A stretch of 64,000 nucleotides of DNA from Spizellomyces punctatus DAOM BR117 (taxonomy: Eukaryota > Chytridiomycota > Chytridiomycetes > Spizellomycetales > Spizellomycetaceae). Within the stretch, counting starts at the first letter, position 1. Each line of letters opens with the position of its first letter. Below, piece after piece: positions 1 through 11,690 of the stretch. The notes below the pieces were generated by a model that was not told the DNA's origin, did not search any database, and saw only the letters and a list, made by a program, of their open reading frames with translations. The translations under genes and the position numbers were made by a program. The DNA is taken from contig NW_015971537.1 in NCBI RefSeq assembly GCF_000182565.1, positions 1,461,299 through 1,525,298 of the forward strand, read 5' to 3'.

Positions 1-597
1 GAGAGAATATTACCACTTGAGCATCAGGTAAGACTGCAACTTGTCTTATACCCCGTTTGCATAAGTGACTGACCCCGTACCCAGGTGGTTGTGCGTCCCA
101 TGGGTGGTCAAGATTGGCTGTTGGGAGTGGTGAAACGATGGATACCAGAAAAAGGAAAGTACGAAATCGAAGACGCTGAAGATGACGAGTTTGCTCCCGG
201 AAAGCGAAAGTAAGATTCAAGGCAAATGCATATCTGACACGAAAAGGTCTTGATGGAAGTACATTGCACTTCATAGGCGGTTCCTTTTTACCCCGCGAGC
301 TGTCCATCCTATTCCCACACCACAGGATATAGCAAAACGCCCTGTATTCCAAAAGGGCCACGAGGTTCTAGCTCTGTTTCCTGGGACAAGTTGCTTCTAT
401 CAGGCCAAGGTCGAGAGTCCATCTAATAAGGTAAAGGCGGGTAGTCACAGGTGTCATGCTATGTGGATCTAAAATGACATCTTCATCGCCACTACCAGGG
501 AGGCGATTATATGTTAAAGTTTGTAGATGACGATGATCGATCACGTCCGGTAGCCCCCACATTCGTGCTAGATATGCCAAAAGATGTGGATGAATAG
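1..597 (+). CDS. SGF29: SAGA-associated factor 29 (SGF29), C-terminal part
   Basis: The 3' end of a gene that begins left of the window. Visible exons are about 1-27, 85-209, 277-430 and 499-597 and they join in frame. The protein reads as the tandem tudor region of SGF29: a start resembling VVVRPMGGQDWLLGVV, then KYEIEDAEDDE, a basic linker, then the second-tudor core EVLALFPGTSCFYQAKV, and a closing YMLKFVDDDD...VPTFVL-like strand. SGF29 is the SAGA histone-acetyltransferase subunit that reads H3K4me2/3 and guides H3 acetylation in the nucleus. The aromatic residues of the FPGTSCFYQAKV segment fit the methyl-lysine pocket known in the family. The N-terminal coiled coil is outside the window. 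Identification rests on the tudor pattern and is fairly firm. Confidence 0.85.
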
Positions 598-740
598 CGA
601 CAAGCCGTCGATGCGATAACTCGCACGGGCATTATTGTAGTAGCAGTAATAGCGACACCAAAATTTTGTATATATTACGATCAGGAAATAGAGCCTGTTA
701 TCTGTTCCAAGCAAGAAACAAGTTTTCCATTCATTCTCTT

Positions 741-2284
741 TCATCGTTGCACCAGCCGCTCAAATTGCTCATAAAGATCGCGATGCTTCTCTCCGAAAAG
801 ACGAGATAAACTATCCAGTGTACGAACGCGGTTTTGTTCACGATTATTATATCTGTTGAGGAGGGCATTTAAGTTTCTGAATGCAGATGGGAGCGCAACC
901 TCCATCCTGACTTACGCCTTTACATTCCAAAGCAAGGTTGTGAACTGAAATTAGAAAAGCAGAGATGTATTGGTTGGCGCATACTAACTTTGTTTGCAGA
1001 AATGTTCTATTCATACCTCATCGTAAGATAAAGTCGCTCTCGCTTTCCGGAAAAATTCTCTGCCATCCACGGCACCAGTTACGCTGTGCTCATTGCTGGT
1101 ATGTATGCTCGAATTAGCGGCAGGATGACCTGTCACTGCGATTGGTGACGGGGGATCTCCGTTTGGAGTTGAAGGGTTGCCACCCGTATCAATGCCCGTA
1201 AAGCTGACTCCAGCTGATTTGCGCTTTTCCTGCTGCTGTGGCTGCTGTTGGTAGGCCGCCGTGGTTGAGTGTCGCGCTGACCCAGATGTGGGTCCAGGAG
1301 GGAGACCGGTTACTTTTCGGAGGTTATCCGCGGAGGATGCATGTTTAAGTGTGCGCTGTGGCGAGGTGGAAATATTCGAGAGGACGTCCTCTACATGGCT
1401 GCGTTCGATAATACGTATAGTAGTCGGAAATCGCCGTTAATTCTAAGAAACGTCTGTTCTCCTTACCGGTCGGTCGCAATTTGACTAGTTGGGCTGTGGG
1501 TAAATAGACGGCTCGTATGGTCACCAATAACTGCACGATATTGTAAGCACGACGGTAATACGCATTTTCTACACATCCGATACATACACGAGTTTTCATG
1601 ATTGATGTGTTCTGGCAATCCAGCGTTCTAACAACAATGAATCGTCATCAGTTCGTCCGATCATTTGCGAAGGAACGGTTCAACATTTGCTGTGCCCACA
1701 AGACGCAAATATATCCTCTAGGTACTCACGTCCAACTCAATGCCATGTGTACTTGCAGTGGCTACTCTATTGTTTCCCCCAATGCGGCCAACACTCAAGG
1801 TACTCGTTCCAAGTGTACTCAACCCGGCGACCCGGTATCCATCAGATAAACTTATGTTCACGTCCGTGTCATCCGCCAACGACTCCATCACACTCTGCTT
1901 GAAGCTGGCCAACTTGGCCACTGCTCGAGACATCTCAGCCATCCGCTTGTCCGCTCGACCCAGCTGCAGTTCGAGTGTTTGCATGCGAGCGGTCAAATCC
2001 TGTCGAAATTAATGCTATATAAGACAATCCCCAATATGTGAGGATATGATACATAGTGTTTGGATATGCTCATTCCAACCTTCACTTCAGAATCCTTCAT
2101 GCCCAAATTTTCTCGCAATACTTTAATTTCTTCATCTTTAGCAGCGATCTGGGTAATAGCAGGACTCTCAGGATTGGAATAAAGATATACATTTCGAATA
2201 GAAATCTATCGTTACCCTTTTTGAGTAGGACTCTCTAATCAAACGAATCCCCGCCTCAAAATCTTGGTCAAAAGGCGTCGACAT
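741..2284 (-). CDS. At4g15545-like coiled-coil protein
   Basis: A multi-exon gene read from an ATG at 2284 (MSTPFDQDFEAGIRLIRE) to a TGA at 741. After a heptad-rich helix (DEEIKVLRENLGMKDSEVK, then TARMQTLELQLGRADKRM) come the family motif LASFKQSVMESLADD, a disordered Ser/Pro/Thr/Gln linker, and a C-terminal helical domain starting DGREFFRKARATLSYDEF and continuing LNALLNRYNNREQNRV to LFGEKHRDLYEQFERL. This layout matches the uncharacterised Arabidopsis At4g15545 family. The last coding part needs a 39-nt intron (about 867-905) to join the domain in frame. Function is unknown for the family; coiled coil and acidic/basic helices suggest a scaffold, which is inference. It is divergent to the kinesin-2 gene, with about 300 bp between the two start codons. 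Confidence 0.7.
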
Positions 2285-2583
2285 AGTCCTGTCCTGTTCT
2301 CAAGGTACCGACTCGTCGCCCACAGGGTGTCAGATTCGATGCTTTTCACTTCAGCAGCTCTAGAGAGAGGATTTCCCGGGCTGTTTGCTCAACTTTCGGA
2401 ACAGCTGGAATTATGCATATAAGCATAGTGGGCCCTGCCAGGGCAAGTTGAGGATGCTGCTGTCAAAGCGACCCCAAGTTATACTGTCAACGGGATAGCT
2501 TACGCAGCATCTCACGTGAGCAAGACCGCGTCTCCGCTTATCCCTCGTCTGCAATTCTTGTAGATTCCTCGCTGGTCGTCAGA
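2285..2583. promoter_or_regulatory. Divergent intergenic region with CACGTG palindrome
   Basis: This 299-bp space lies between the starts of the At4g15545-like gene and the kinesin-2 gene. It contains the 10-bp perfect palindrome CTCACGTGAG at 2511-2520, 64 bp upstream of the kinesin ATG. The CACGTG core is the binding site of bHLH factors such as fungal Cbf1. Binding itself is inference. Confidence 0.4.
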
Positions 2584-5198
2584 ATGGCGGTAAGTAAATG
2601 AACTCGGCTGCCATAGTCGCAATCTAGTGCTAGACCATCAGAAGCCAATATCATTACCCGTCACCTCCCACAATTTCTAATTACTTGTTGTGGACAGTCC
2701 CGAGGAGAAGCCGTGAAGGTAGTGGTGCGATGTCGACCTTTCAGCGAAAAGGAGAAGGCCGCCGGTCATTCAAACATCGTTAGCATCGACAAAGCTGCTG
2801 CAACAGTATCAATTGTCGATCCGAGATCTGGAGCAGATCCACTACCAAAGACGTTCACCTTCGACAGTGTATTCGACTTGGCCAGTAGCCAGCAGGAGGT
2901 TTACAACACCACGGCTAGACCGATCGTTGAAAGTGTGCTTGCCGGATACAATGGCACAATTTTTGCTTATGGACAAACGGGGACAGGCAAGGTAAGGAAT
3001 GCGTAAATGAACAACTCACAACACCGAATAATAGCTGATTCATTTTCCTCAGACATTTTCGATGGAAGGCGTTCGTGATGTTCCCGAACTTCGTGGTATC
3101 ATACCTAATGCTTTCGAACATATATTTGCGGAGATTTCTCTGGCGGACAAGTCAACCCAGTTCCTTGTTCGCGCCTCCTACCTCGAGATATACAATGAAG
3201 ACATTCACGATCTTTTGAACCCGAAAGCTGGAAAGCTTGATATAAAGGAGCGCGCAGACATTGGAATCTACGTCAAAGACTTGCGAAATTTTGTCATTAA
3301 AGATGTAGAGGAGATGGACAGACTCATGTCGTTTGGAAACAAGAACCGGTCGGTTGGAGCTACAGAGATGAACGCGCGGAGTTCGAGAAGTCACTCCATC
3401 TTTTCCATAACGGTAGAGGCAAGCGAAAAGGGACCTGACGGAGAGGAGCACATCAGAGCTGGGAAACTGCACCTAGTCGATCTTGCCGGCTCTGAGCGCC
3501 AAAGTAAAACTGGTGCGACTGGCGAACGTCTTAAAGAAGCCACAAAGATCAATTTGTCTCTGTCAGCTTTGGGGAACGTAATTAGTGCTTTGGTGGACGG
3601 AAAGAGTTCCCATATACCATATCGAGACTCTAAGTTAACAAGATTACTGCAAGACTCGCTTGGAGGCAATGCAAAGACCTTAATGGTTGCGACCATGAGT
3701 CCTGCGAGCTACAATTTTGATGAGACACTCTCAACTCTACGGTATGCAAACAGAGCGAAGAGCATCAAGAACAAGCCGAAGATTAATGAGGATCCCAAGG
3801 TACGGCAATACTCTGGACATTGACCCGGTGTGCTCAACTTGCGTTTTCTCATCGTCATGTTTCATTCAGGATGCCATGTTGCGCGAGTTCCAAGAGGAGA
3901 TTAAACGTCTGAAGGCCCAACTGGAGCAAATGGACAGTTCGGGTATTGTTCCAGGAGCAGAACCAATCGTTCAAGAGGTGGAAGAGATCGAGGAAGTGGA
4001 AGAATTCGAGGAGATTGAAGCACCCGAAGAAGCAGTAGCAGTACCTAACAAACCTCCTAAGCCGAAGAAGGTAAAAGTTAAGAAGGCCATACCCACATTC
4101 GAAAAGGGCACCGAGCAAGCACAGACGTCTCCAGGTGATCATGAGAAGCAGCTGGAAGAAATGCAGGCACAAGTGGAGGCCGAAAAGAGGCACATTCTTG
4201 AATCGAAAGGAATGGCGGAATCTGAGCGCAACCGCCTGTTGGCAGACTTGAATGCACGTGCGAATGAACTCGAGGCAGAGCGCGAAGCTCGAGGCCAACT
4301 GACTGCGAAGCTTTCTCAACTGGAACAGAAGCTCTTGATTGGTGGCGTGAACGCCGTCGATAGACATGAGGAACAAAAACTGTTGCTGGCGAAGCGGGAA
4401 CAGGAATTAGAAGAACGAGCAAGACGGGAGCGCGAGCTCGCAAGAGAGATAGAGGAGCACGAAGAGACGGGGTTGCAGATCGAGGAGGAATTTTCGTCAC
4501 TTCAAGAAGAGGCTGCTGTCAAAACTAGAAAGCTCAAAAAGCTCTGGAATCTTCTCATGCGACACAAATCGGAAATCAAAGATCTACAAGAGGAGCACCA
4601 AAGAGAACGAGAGCAGCTACTCGATACAGTCCGAGATCTAACCCGAGAACTCAAGCTCAGAATGTTGGTCATTGATTCGTTTGTACCCAGAGAATCCCTA
4701 GACCTTTTAGAATCGTTCGCCGAATATGACGAAACAAGCGAAAAATGGCGAATAGGGCACATTGCCCATGCTGGAAATAACATTCGCGGTAAACGAAGCT
4801 TGGTGTCTGGGTTGCCATTGCACCGCGACCATTATGGAGCAGGAGGAGATCAAGGGATGGATGGCGAGGAGCCTCCATGGGACCCTATGTCTGGGTTCCC
4901 TGATCCATATCTCACATATGACGAGCCAGTCAAATCAGCTAAAAAGAAGACAAGCGGAGGCGATGTACGAAAGAAGAGCTCTGCAACAGGAGAAAGATCA
5001 CCAAACAGAAGAACACGGCCGCCATCAGCGGCCAGAAAGTCGCCCACCAAAGTGAGCAGTGGGCGAGACAAAGCGACAGCGAGACATGCGGGTGGTAGTG
5101 GGAGTGTATCTGGCAGCTTGGAAAACACGGAAGCCAACAATCCGCCTGCGGCTCCGTCAGCGAGAGGACTGGTCGGCAAGAGTAAACACTATGCATGA
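2584..5198 (+). CDS. KIF3B: Kinesin-2 heavy chain, KIF3B type
   Basis: Four exons: a 6-nt first exon (ATGGCG, 2584-2589), 2698-2991, 3053-3799 and 3870-5198, all in frame, giving about 791 residues. The N-terminal motor has [16 protein letters not shown], the P-loop GQTGTGKT (split by intron 2), switch [12 protein letters not shown] and switch [10 protein letters not shown]. The neck reads [20 protein letters not shown], typical of kinesin-2. An acidic hinge, a long coiled coil with [15 protein letters not shown] and [16 protein letters not shown] as in KIF3B, and a basic Ser/Lys-rich tail follow. In the family this subunit pairs with KIF3A and KAP for anterograde intraflagellar transport, so it implies a flagellated stage. 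The nearly non-coding first exon is unusual but well supported because it supplies the only suitable ATG. Confidence 0.93.
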
Positions 5199-5326
5199 AG
5201 ATGACTATCTGGACTGTACATACTGCTTATGTAATCATATGATCGTGAAGGCTGACAAATTGGGGTCCTTCTCCTTGTTCCCTCCATTACCCATCCGTAT
5301 CAGCACCGCAAGCAAATAGCACAAGC

Positions 5327-5962
5327 ATGAAGCTTTATTACTCTCCTGCTTCACCATACGCTCGTAAAGTACTCATCGTCGCTCATGAACTGGGAATTCG
5401 TGACCAACTCGAGGTCGTAACCGTTTCCGTCAACCCAAAGGGTGGACCAGACACGCCTGTTGTATCTGCCTCCAATCCGCTGGGCAAGATTCCCACTCTT
5501 GTCCTAAAAGATGGTACCGCTCTATACGATAGTCGCGTGATTTGTGAGTACCTCGATTCTATCGCCGGCGGAAATCTTTTCCCGAGAGAGCATGCGCCCC
5601 CAAGATGGGTGGCATTGCGGCGACTCGCTTTGGGTGACGGGATCGTCGATGCTGCGTTGTCGGCCGTGTACGAAAGTAGGGAAACCATTCGGCCAGTTGA
5701 GAAACAGTATCAGGGTTGGATCGATGCACAATGGGCAAAAGTCGTACGAGCTTTGGATGCACTTGAAGAAGAGGCAGATACGCTAGCCAACGGTCAAGAC
5801 GCAACTATAGGAGAGCTGGCTGTCGCCACTGCGCTCGGGTACTTGGACTTTAGATTTGCAGCAAAAAACTGGGCGAGTTCTCGACCAAAATTGGCCAAGT
5901 GGTATAATGAGCAGTTCCTTCACAGGGCATCTTTCGTGAGCTCCCAGCCTCCAAGCAGTTGA
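5327..5962 (+). CDS. Glutathione S-transferase family protein
   Basis: An intronless 211-residue protein. The N-terminal thioredoxin fold starts MKLYYSPASPYARKVLI, with the SPxSPYxRKV motif common in bacterial-type and fungal GSTs; the serine is the likely glutathione-activating residue. NPLGKIPTLVLKDG carries the cis-proline, and ALYDSRVICEYLD the conserved glutathione gamma-glutamyl contact. The C-terminal all-alpha domain contains the N-cap/hydrophobic-staple-like segment ATIGELAVATALGYLDFR. GSTs conjugate glutathione to electrophiles in the cytosol; the natural substrate cannot be told from sequence. It follows the kinesin gene by about 130 bp on the same strand. Lack of introns among intron-rich neighbours could reflect bacterial origin or simple intron loss. 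Confidence 0.88.
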   Translation: MKLYYSPASPYARKVLIVAHELGIRDQLEVVTVSVNPKGGPDTPVVSASNPLGKIPTLVLKDGTALYDSRVICEYLDSIAGGNLFPREHAPPRWVALRRLALGDGIVDAALSAVYESRETIRPVEKQYQGWIDAQWAKVVRALDALEEEADTLANGQDATIGELAVATALGYLDFRFAAKNWASSRPKLAKWYNEQFLHRASFVSSQPPSS

Positions 5963-6263
5963 GATGCATGTAGTCTACGTATATCTAGACATTCTGTAGC
6001 AATTAAAGAGTATGTGTAGCTGCTCTATCTGATGGTCGTCGCTATTGATAATGAAAAGTATGGGCCAAAAGTGTTGAGGTTTGCGCTTGCCAAGCGAACA
6101 TGTCATTGGTGCTGTGCCACTATCGCGGAGGGCAAAATCTCGTCCCAGGCCGAAGCACCAAAAAGCACACACTCTAGATTGCTTCCTCATCCCATATCGC
6201 TTTCATTCTTGCAAGCAATCGCACCACCTGACTACTCTCATTCTCCTGGAAACTCTTTAAGCA
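5963..6263. other. Intergenic region between GST and syntaxin
   Basis: About 300 bp holding the GST 3' flank and the syntaxin promoter. No RNA gene, repeat or further coding sequence is seen. Confidence 0.5.
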
Positions 6264-7520
6264 ATGGCAAGCAGAGATAGGTGGGCCGACTTCAAGGTAA
6301 GTAGCTGCCTGGATGGCTACTGCACCAAAAAGGTTTGATCACCACCCATCAACTCGCCATTTAACAACATTTCGAATAGCAAGAGAAGCAGGACATGCAT
6401 GATACCTATGACGTTGAGATGGGATCGGTCAATACGCTCACCGGAACTAGCTTGGACCAGTTTCTGCAACAAGTGAGCACTAGACTGCAATTGGCGAAGA
6501 ACTTTGAAACCGTATTAACGTGTCCGTTTCCTAAAGACTGAAGAGATACAGCGCAACATCACGCAAATATCCCGCAACACAGCAGATATGCAAGGGCTTC
6601 ATCAACGAGTGTTACTGGAGACCAACGTGCGACAACAGAATTGTAGGTTTTTGTGGAATAGATGTTTCTGTGAACACAAAGGCTCATATATCAACCGGCT
6701 GTCCTGCTTCAAGTTCTCACCCAACAAGTGGACAACCTTACCGACGAAACTAGCAGATTGATTCAGGACACTCGCCAACGAATCCGGAACCTCTCGACCG
6801 AATCCGCACGTTCCAACAACGATGCAAAAGTGCAATCCCAGCAACAAAAGTCTCTCGCCTCGCGACTCATGTCTGTCGCGCGGGATTTCCAATCTGTCCA
6901 GCAGAATGCAAAGCAGGGCTATCGAAGTCAGATGGCACGGCAATACAAAATTGCCCGCCCAGAAGCAACTTCAGCTGAAGTCGAAGAAGCTATCGACTCA
7001 ACAAACGGACCCATTTTCCAGCAGGAAATTCTGTCATCACGTATTGGGGAGCAACGAAGCGCGCTCGAGGCCGTCCAGAATCGACATGAAGAATTGGTCA
7101 AGATCGAACGCAGTATCACAGAGCTATTTACGCTGTTTCAGGAAATGCAGGCACTGTTGGATGTATGTATACATTCATTGATAACGGAAAGCAGCGTAGC
7201 CGCGGCCTCATGACATAATGGCCCATAGTCGTGAATTCATTTTAACCGTCTTGTTTATCCAGACCCAACAAGAGCAAATCAACACTATCGAACAGCATGT
7301 TGATGACACGGACACGCGCATTGCAGACGGCTCTGCTCAAATGACCAAGGCCATTCGAAGCGCTAAGAGTGCGAGGAAGATGAAGTGGATTATTTTCACT
7401 ATTATTCTCATTGTGTTGATCGTCATTGCGCTGGTGCTCTACTTCCAGTTAAGGCCAAAGGGTGGGAACGGAGGAGGAGATGGAGGGAATCAACGAAACT
7501 CCACGGCACCGGCGAGGTAA
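6264..7520 (+). CDS. Qa-SNARE syntaxin, plasma-membrane (SSO/STX1) type
   Basis: Five exons (about 6264-6296, 6380-6472, 6537-6642, 6714-7162, 7263-7520) give roughly 312 residues. The N-terminal three-helix region includes EEIQRNITQISRNTADM and LTDETSRLIQDTRQRIRNL. The SNARE helix runs from VKIERSITELFTLFQEMQAL through QQEQINTIEQHVDDTDTRIA, with the zero-layer glutamine in FTLFQEM. A C-terminal membrane anchor (WIIFTIILIVLIVIALVLYF) is followed by a short Gly/Asn-rich tail. Syntaxins of this type sit in the plasma membrane and drive secretory vesicle fusion with SNAP25/Sec9 and synaptobrevin partners. The window also encodes exocyst SEC10, which tethers the same vesicles. The last intron splits the SNARE helix, and its donor and acceptor restore the heptads exactly. 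Assignment to SSO rather than an endosomal syntaxin is likely but not certain. Confidence 0.88.
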
Positions 7521-7796
7521 TTTTAGATTCGTTTCACATCTTACCATGTGGTAGATGAGTAATCGACGTAGTGAGCAAATTGCAATGTAGTTTTCACTAT
7601 TAGTCCTGCACAGGTTTGCCCTTTTGCCCTGTGTGCCTAAACCTATATTTTTAATGCATTCTTTAGCGTTTAGTAATGTATGTCATGCAATATTAATGGT
7701 AATATAATAAGATATGTGGGCGCCACATCCAATGAACACAATACCATGAGCCGAGACACTTCAATATTCTACATGCTACGGGGTTTGGCACGACAC

Positions 7797-9705
7797 CTAC
7801 ACCAAGCTCTCTACTTGCACCACTATGTACTCTTCCGAGTAACTTACATTCGAATCACGCTGCTTTCGTTCTTCACAATCTCGCGCACAAGAGTACACCA
7901 GAACCGTTCCCCAATCCATACCAGCCGCATAGCGCTCCAAAAATGAGCTCAAATTTGTGGCTTTCCCTCCCGCCCCTCCTTTGGCATCCCCACTAGCTCT
8001 TCTCGGTACTAATTGCTCCGTTGGAAGGAGGGAGAGTATCATAGGCATCAGCTGAAATTCAAAAACCCTCGGTCCATTACAGCGAGAGCACGGTGGTGGT
8101 CCTTTACTTTGCAGTGATTCAGAGATGTCATCGTCTCTATAAAAGACCGGCTGTCCGTTGAAAGCATATCTGAAATTTTTCACCCGTGTCAATACTGCCA
8201 CTATGAAAAACAGAAGCTAGGTGAACTTTACCTTATACATTGCTCAGGCTCCTCCTCAACAATCCTTTGAAACCGTTTGAATGCCTTATTGTAATATTTG
8301 GGTCGGACCTTCTCATAACCTTCCCCGGACCATGTCAAACTATCTGTCCCATCTGCACCGCCCAGATCCTTCTCCAGTTGTTTGTAACTCGCCAGTAAAC
8401 GCATCTCGTGTTCGAACGAGGCGTCATTTCCTGGTTCCGGGGCAAATTCTAGTGGGTAAGCGGAGAACGTGGGCGCTCTAGACCAAGCAGTCGTTGCCTC
8501 TGCCAGGTCGGTGATAGCCAACGACTCTTCGAATTGGGCGGATAAAGCAGTCACGGGGTCTTCTGAATCGTCCATGACAGGTGCATCCGCACCGGGATGG
8601 ATATTGTTGCTTGTGCTATCAATGCCGGAATCGGTCACAAGATCGTTCTCTTCAATCTCCTCATCATTCAAAGGTCTCAGGGAGGTGTTCTCTGCATTTT
8701 TAATTTTGACAGGGATAGTTCCCTCCGTTTCCACGTCCTTCTCATCATCCCACGCATACTTTTTGTCCCGCAAAGCCAAGAGCTCAGCGAGGTTTGGAGT
8801 TGGTGACGATACGCTGCTCAAAGAGGGTGATGGAGAAAACGAGAGTGGGGTGATTTTGGGATCCCCGAAAGATGGAGTTGCAGGAAGGCTCCAGGTATCT
8901 GATGCTATTGGGGCGTTCCACTCGTCATCCTTCTTTACCACATAGCATAAGTACTTGACGTTTCCAATGATATGAAATAAGCACTTACCGTTGAGGGCAC
9001 CACACTGTTGTCCTGGTTAAATTTTGGCGTTTGTGGAGGAGAAAACGGTAGCTGAGGCATGACCTTCTGTTTCAACGGCGTAACCGGAGAGTCTCGCGCT
9101 CCCTTTCCCTTGGCTGGCGTCGATTTGGGTGAGGGCTTCTTGTTATTCTGATCAGACACTTTAGTGTTATTTGAAGTTTCTGTTCCTTCTGCTGGCTTCT
9201 TTCCTTCCTTTTTGGATCGTCCTTTGGACTTTTTTGGTTTGGGTTCGTAGCTTTTAAGAGCCTTTATCACTCTCCAACTGTTGGTCAAAAGAACAAACGT
9301 CAGTCCAAAACAATAGCCTTGTTATCAATCTACGCAACATAAACCACCAACCTTCCCGGACGAGTCATGCATTCTCTGCGGTTGCAACCGAAAACGTAAT
9401 ACACACGGTCTGCCTGTTTGCCTGGCAGCTGCCCTAGCATCTGAGCAATGAGCAAAAGAGGTGCCTGGCAAGATTCGCAGAACGACCATTGTTTTGGTGG
9501 TAGTGTGTCTTCACTAAACCAAACCTGCATTGAAGGGACAATTTAATGGGCTGACCAAACGAAACTGCCCAATGTTTGACTTTAGTACCGGACGTCCGCC
9601 AATTTTATCTAGATAAACATCCACATCTTGTGCCCAAGGCAGCTTATCGCAAGGGTAGCCCAACTGTACTGCTGGTGGTGCACTGGCAATGGGTGTGTTG
9701 GACAT
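7797..9705 (-). CDS. TSR4: PDCD2/TSR4-like ribosome assembly protein
   Basis: At least five exons read from ATG 9705 to TAG 7797. The N-terminus VQLGYPCDKLPWAQDVDVYL followed by KIGGRPVWF is the conserved PDCD2/PDCD2L start. Then come the zinc-binding pairs (CESCQAPL, VFGCNRREC) and SWRVIKALKSYE. A long, charged, Lys/Ser/Pro-rich linker lies between the two domains. The C-terminal PDCD2_C domain contains QRIVEEEPEQCIRYAFNGQP, SRCNGPRVFEFQLMP and MDWGTVLVYSCARDC. Yeast Tsr4 and human PDCD2 are dedicated chaperones of ribosomal protein uS5 needed for 40S assembly, so a cytosolic role with nascent uS5 is expected. There is no MYND finger between the halves, so it is the Tsr4/PDCD2L architecture. 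It is convergent with the syntaxin gene. Confidence 0.88.
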
Positions 9706-9922
9706 TCTGCAAAATTCTGGAAATTTAGAGATCACAACCGAGTGCTGATCTGACCCTCTTTCCCTCCTTACCTAAGGTGTGGCGCGGCAGATCACTTTGA
9801 ATAAGACCCAAATATTCTACAATTTCATGCATGATAGCGACTTCATTATAATAGCGAATTTTTAAAGCAGATTATGCCAGTATATGCCAGTGAATCCAGA
9901 CAATCCCGGATCACACTTTTCA

Positions 9923-11690
9923 TCATTTCCTGTGATCAGCGCCAACAATGTCCTGCCATCTCTTCCCTTCTCTTTTCAGCTTTCTCGCTACCTCATCTTT
10001 AATCTCCGCAACAAGTCCTGGTCCCTCATACGCCATAGCAGTATAAAGCTGGACCAAGCTGGCACCCGCTTTTGCAAAGGCTAATACCTCATCTGCAGAT
10101 TTTACTCCTCCGCAACCGATTATCGGGATGGTGCCATTGGTCAACGCATAGAATTTTCGAACGACAGCAAGAGAAAGAGGATGTACAGGTGGTCCTGATA
10201 ACCCGCCGGTTTCAGTAGTAACTTTAGGGCCTGTGATTGGTTTGTGAGCGTGGATTGTACCATATGCGTGGTCGATGGGATCATACATACCACTTCTCAA
10301 TGATTGTGGTCTCGATACTGTTGTGTTGCTGATAATGACACCATCAACTCCAACATTTTTAACGACGGCTGCAATATCTTCAATCTCTTGATCATTTAGA
10401 TCAGGGGCAATCTTTACCAGTAGTGGCGGGTGGTGCGGTAGCGATTCGTCGCGTGCACTTTGCACCTATATAGAGAGTTAGTGACAACGCAGCATCTCGC
10501 AGGCAGATGTTTACAGGGTACCTCTTGCATAAGCTTTTCTATTGGCTCCCTTCGTTGCAAAGCCCGGAGACCTGGAGTATTCGGACTGCTAATATTTACG
10601 ACGAGATAGTCGGCATACGCTCCCAAATCTTTCACCCCGCGTATGTAATCCTCATTGGACTCGGCGGATGAAAGTTTGTTCTTGCCCAAGTTCACACCCA
10701 ACATCTTGGCTTCGCGCAACGATTTTCGACTAGAGTCGGGAAGAGTGACCGGATACGCCAGCCCTTCCGTTGGCTGCAGGCCTAGAAGATGTCGATTGTG
10801 ATGGAGATAATTGCGTATACGGGCTTTCAAGCGATCCTCAACAGCCCGATGGCCGTCAGAGTTGAACCCGTAGCGGTTAATCACGGCTGTATCCGCGGGA
10901 AGACGGAACATTCGCGGCTTTGGATTCCCTGGCTAGAAATGTAATATATGCCATGAGAGGAGTAAAACAGCATTCCAAAAAGCCACCGTTGCAATTACCT
11001 GCGGCAAGGGTGTGACACTTCCAATCTCCACCAAGCCAAAGCCAAAGTCGAACAACGCGTCAACAGCTTCAGCGTTCTTATCGAATCCCGCGGCTAATCC
11101 GATAGGATTCGAGAGGGTCTTTCCCCATATCTGCGAAATGATATATTCACAATTCAGATCGATCTTCCCATGCGAACATCGCAAGGGCTAGGCGCAAGTG
11201 ATACCTCGGTATGAAGCACATCATCATCCTTAGTACGCTCCTTTGGCACTAGACCGTGCTTTGCCAACCAAATCGCAAGCCTGTGTGATTCTTCAGGGTC
11301 CAGGAGGGCGTGCACCATAGGCATAGCGAACCAGCGGTATATACCAGCCCTCGTGTCGTTTAGATACATGAAGAGTATAGTAGCAGCACCAAAACCAAGC
11401 GAAATTGCGAGTAGATTACGGGGTCGCACAGAAGGGTGCGGTTCTCGATGATAAGAGGCTCTGGTAGCCTAAAGGTCAAAACTCGCCATTTTAGCATTTT
11501 CATCTGTTTACGAGTGGTTATCTGAACAGCGAACACATTGCTCCAGACTGACCAAACTTCGAATGTTGCCCGGGCTTTTACTGATAACGGCTTCCCTCTT
11601 TACACCCGACCGAACAGCTTGAGAGCATTGCCATGTCCCAGACCAAGTTTGCGAAAGCCGCGTCGCTATACCCGTTCTTCTAGCAAACAT
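9923..11690 (-). CDS. DHODH: Dihydroorotate dehydrogenase (quinone), mitochondrial
   Basis: Five exons. The start at 11690 gives [16 protein letters not shown], an Arg/Ser-rich, acid-free mitochondrial presequence. The second exon adds the membrane segment [19 protein letters not shown]. The class-2 catalytic barrel follows: [54 protein letters not shown] (the class-2 catalytic serine lies here), [31 protein letters not shown] and [12 protein letters not shown]. The enzyme oxidises dihydroorotate to orotate and feeds electrons to ubiquinone at the inner membrane, so UMP synthesis here should need a respiratory chain. It is not the fumarate-using cytosolic URA1 form. It is divergent to metaxin across 154 bp, and the next enzyme of the pathway, OPRT, lies just beyond. 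Confidence 0.95.

Noticed and set aside
741-935. A continuous last exon starting MEVALPSAFRN for the At4g15545-like gene
   Set aside because: Splicing to a short FTTLLWNVKA exon plus a 39-nt intron restores the family sequence, while the continuous reading cannot be joined in phase.
5327-5962. GST as clear recent horizontal transfer from bacteria
   Set aside because: Intronlessness and the SPxSPY motif are not enough; several other native genes here (OPRT, SER1, uL22m) also lack introns.
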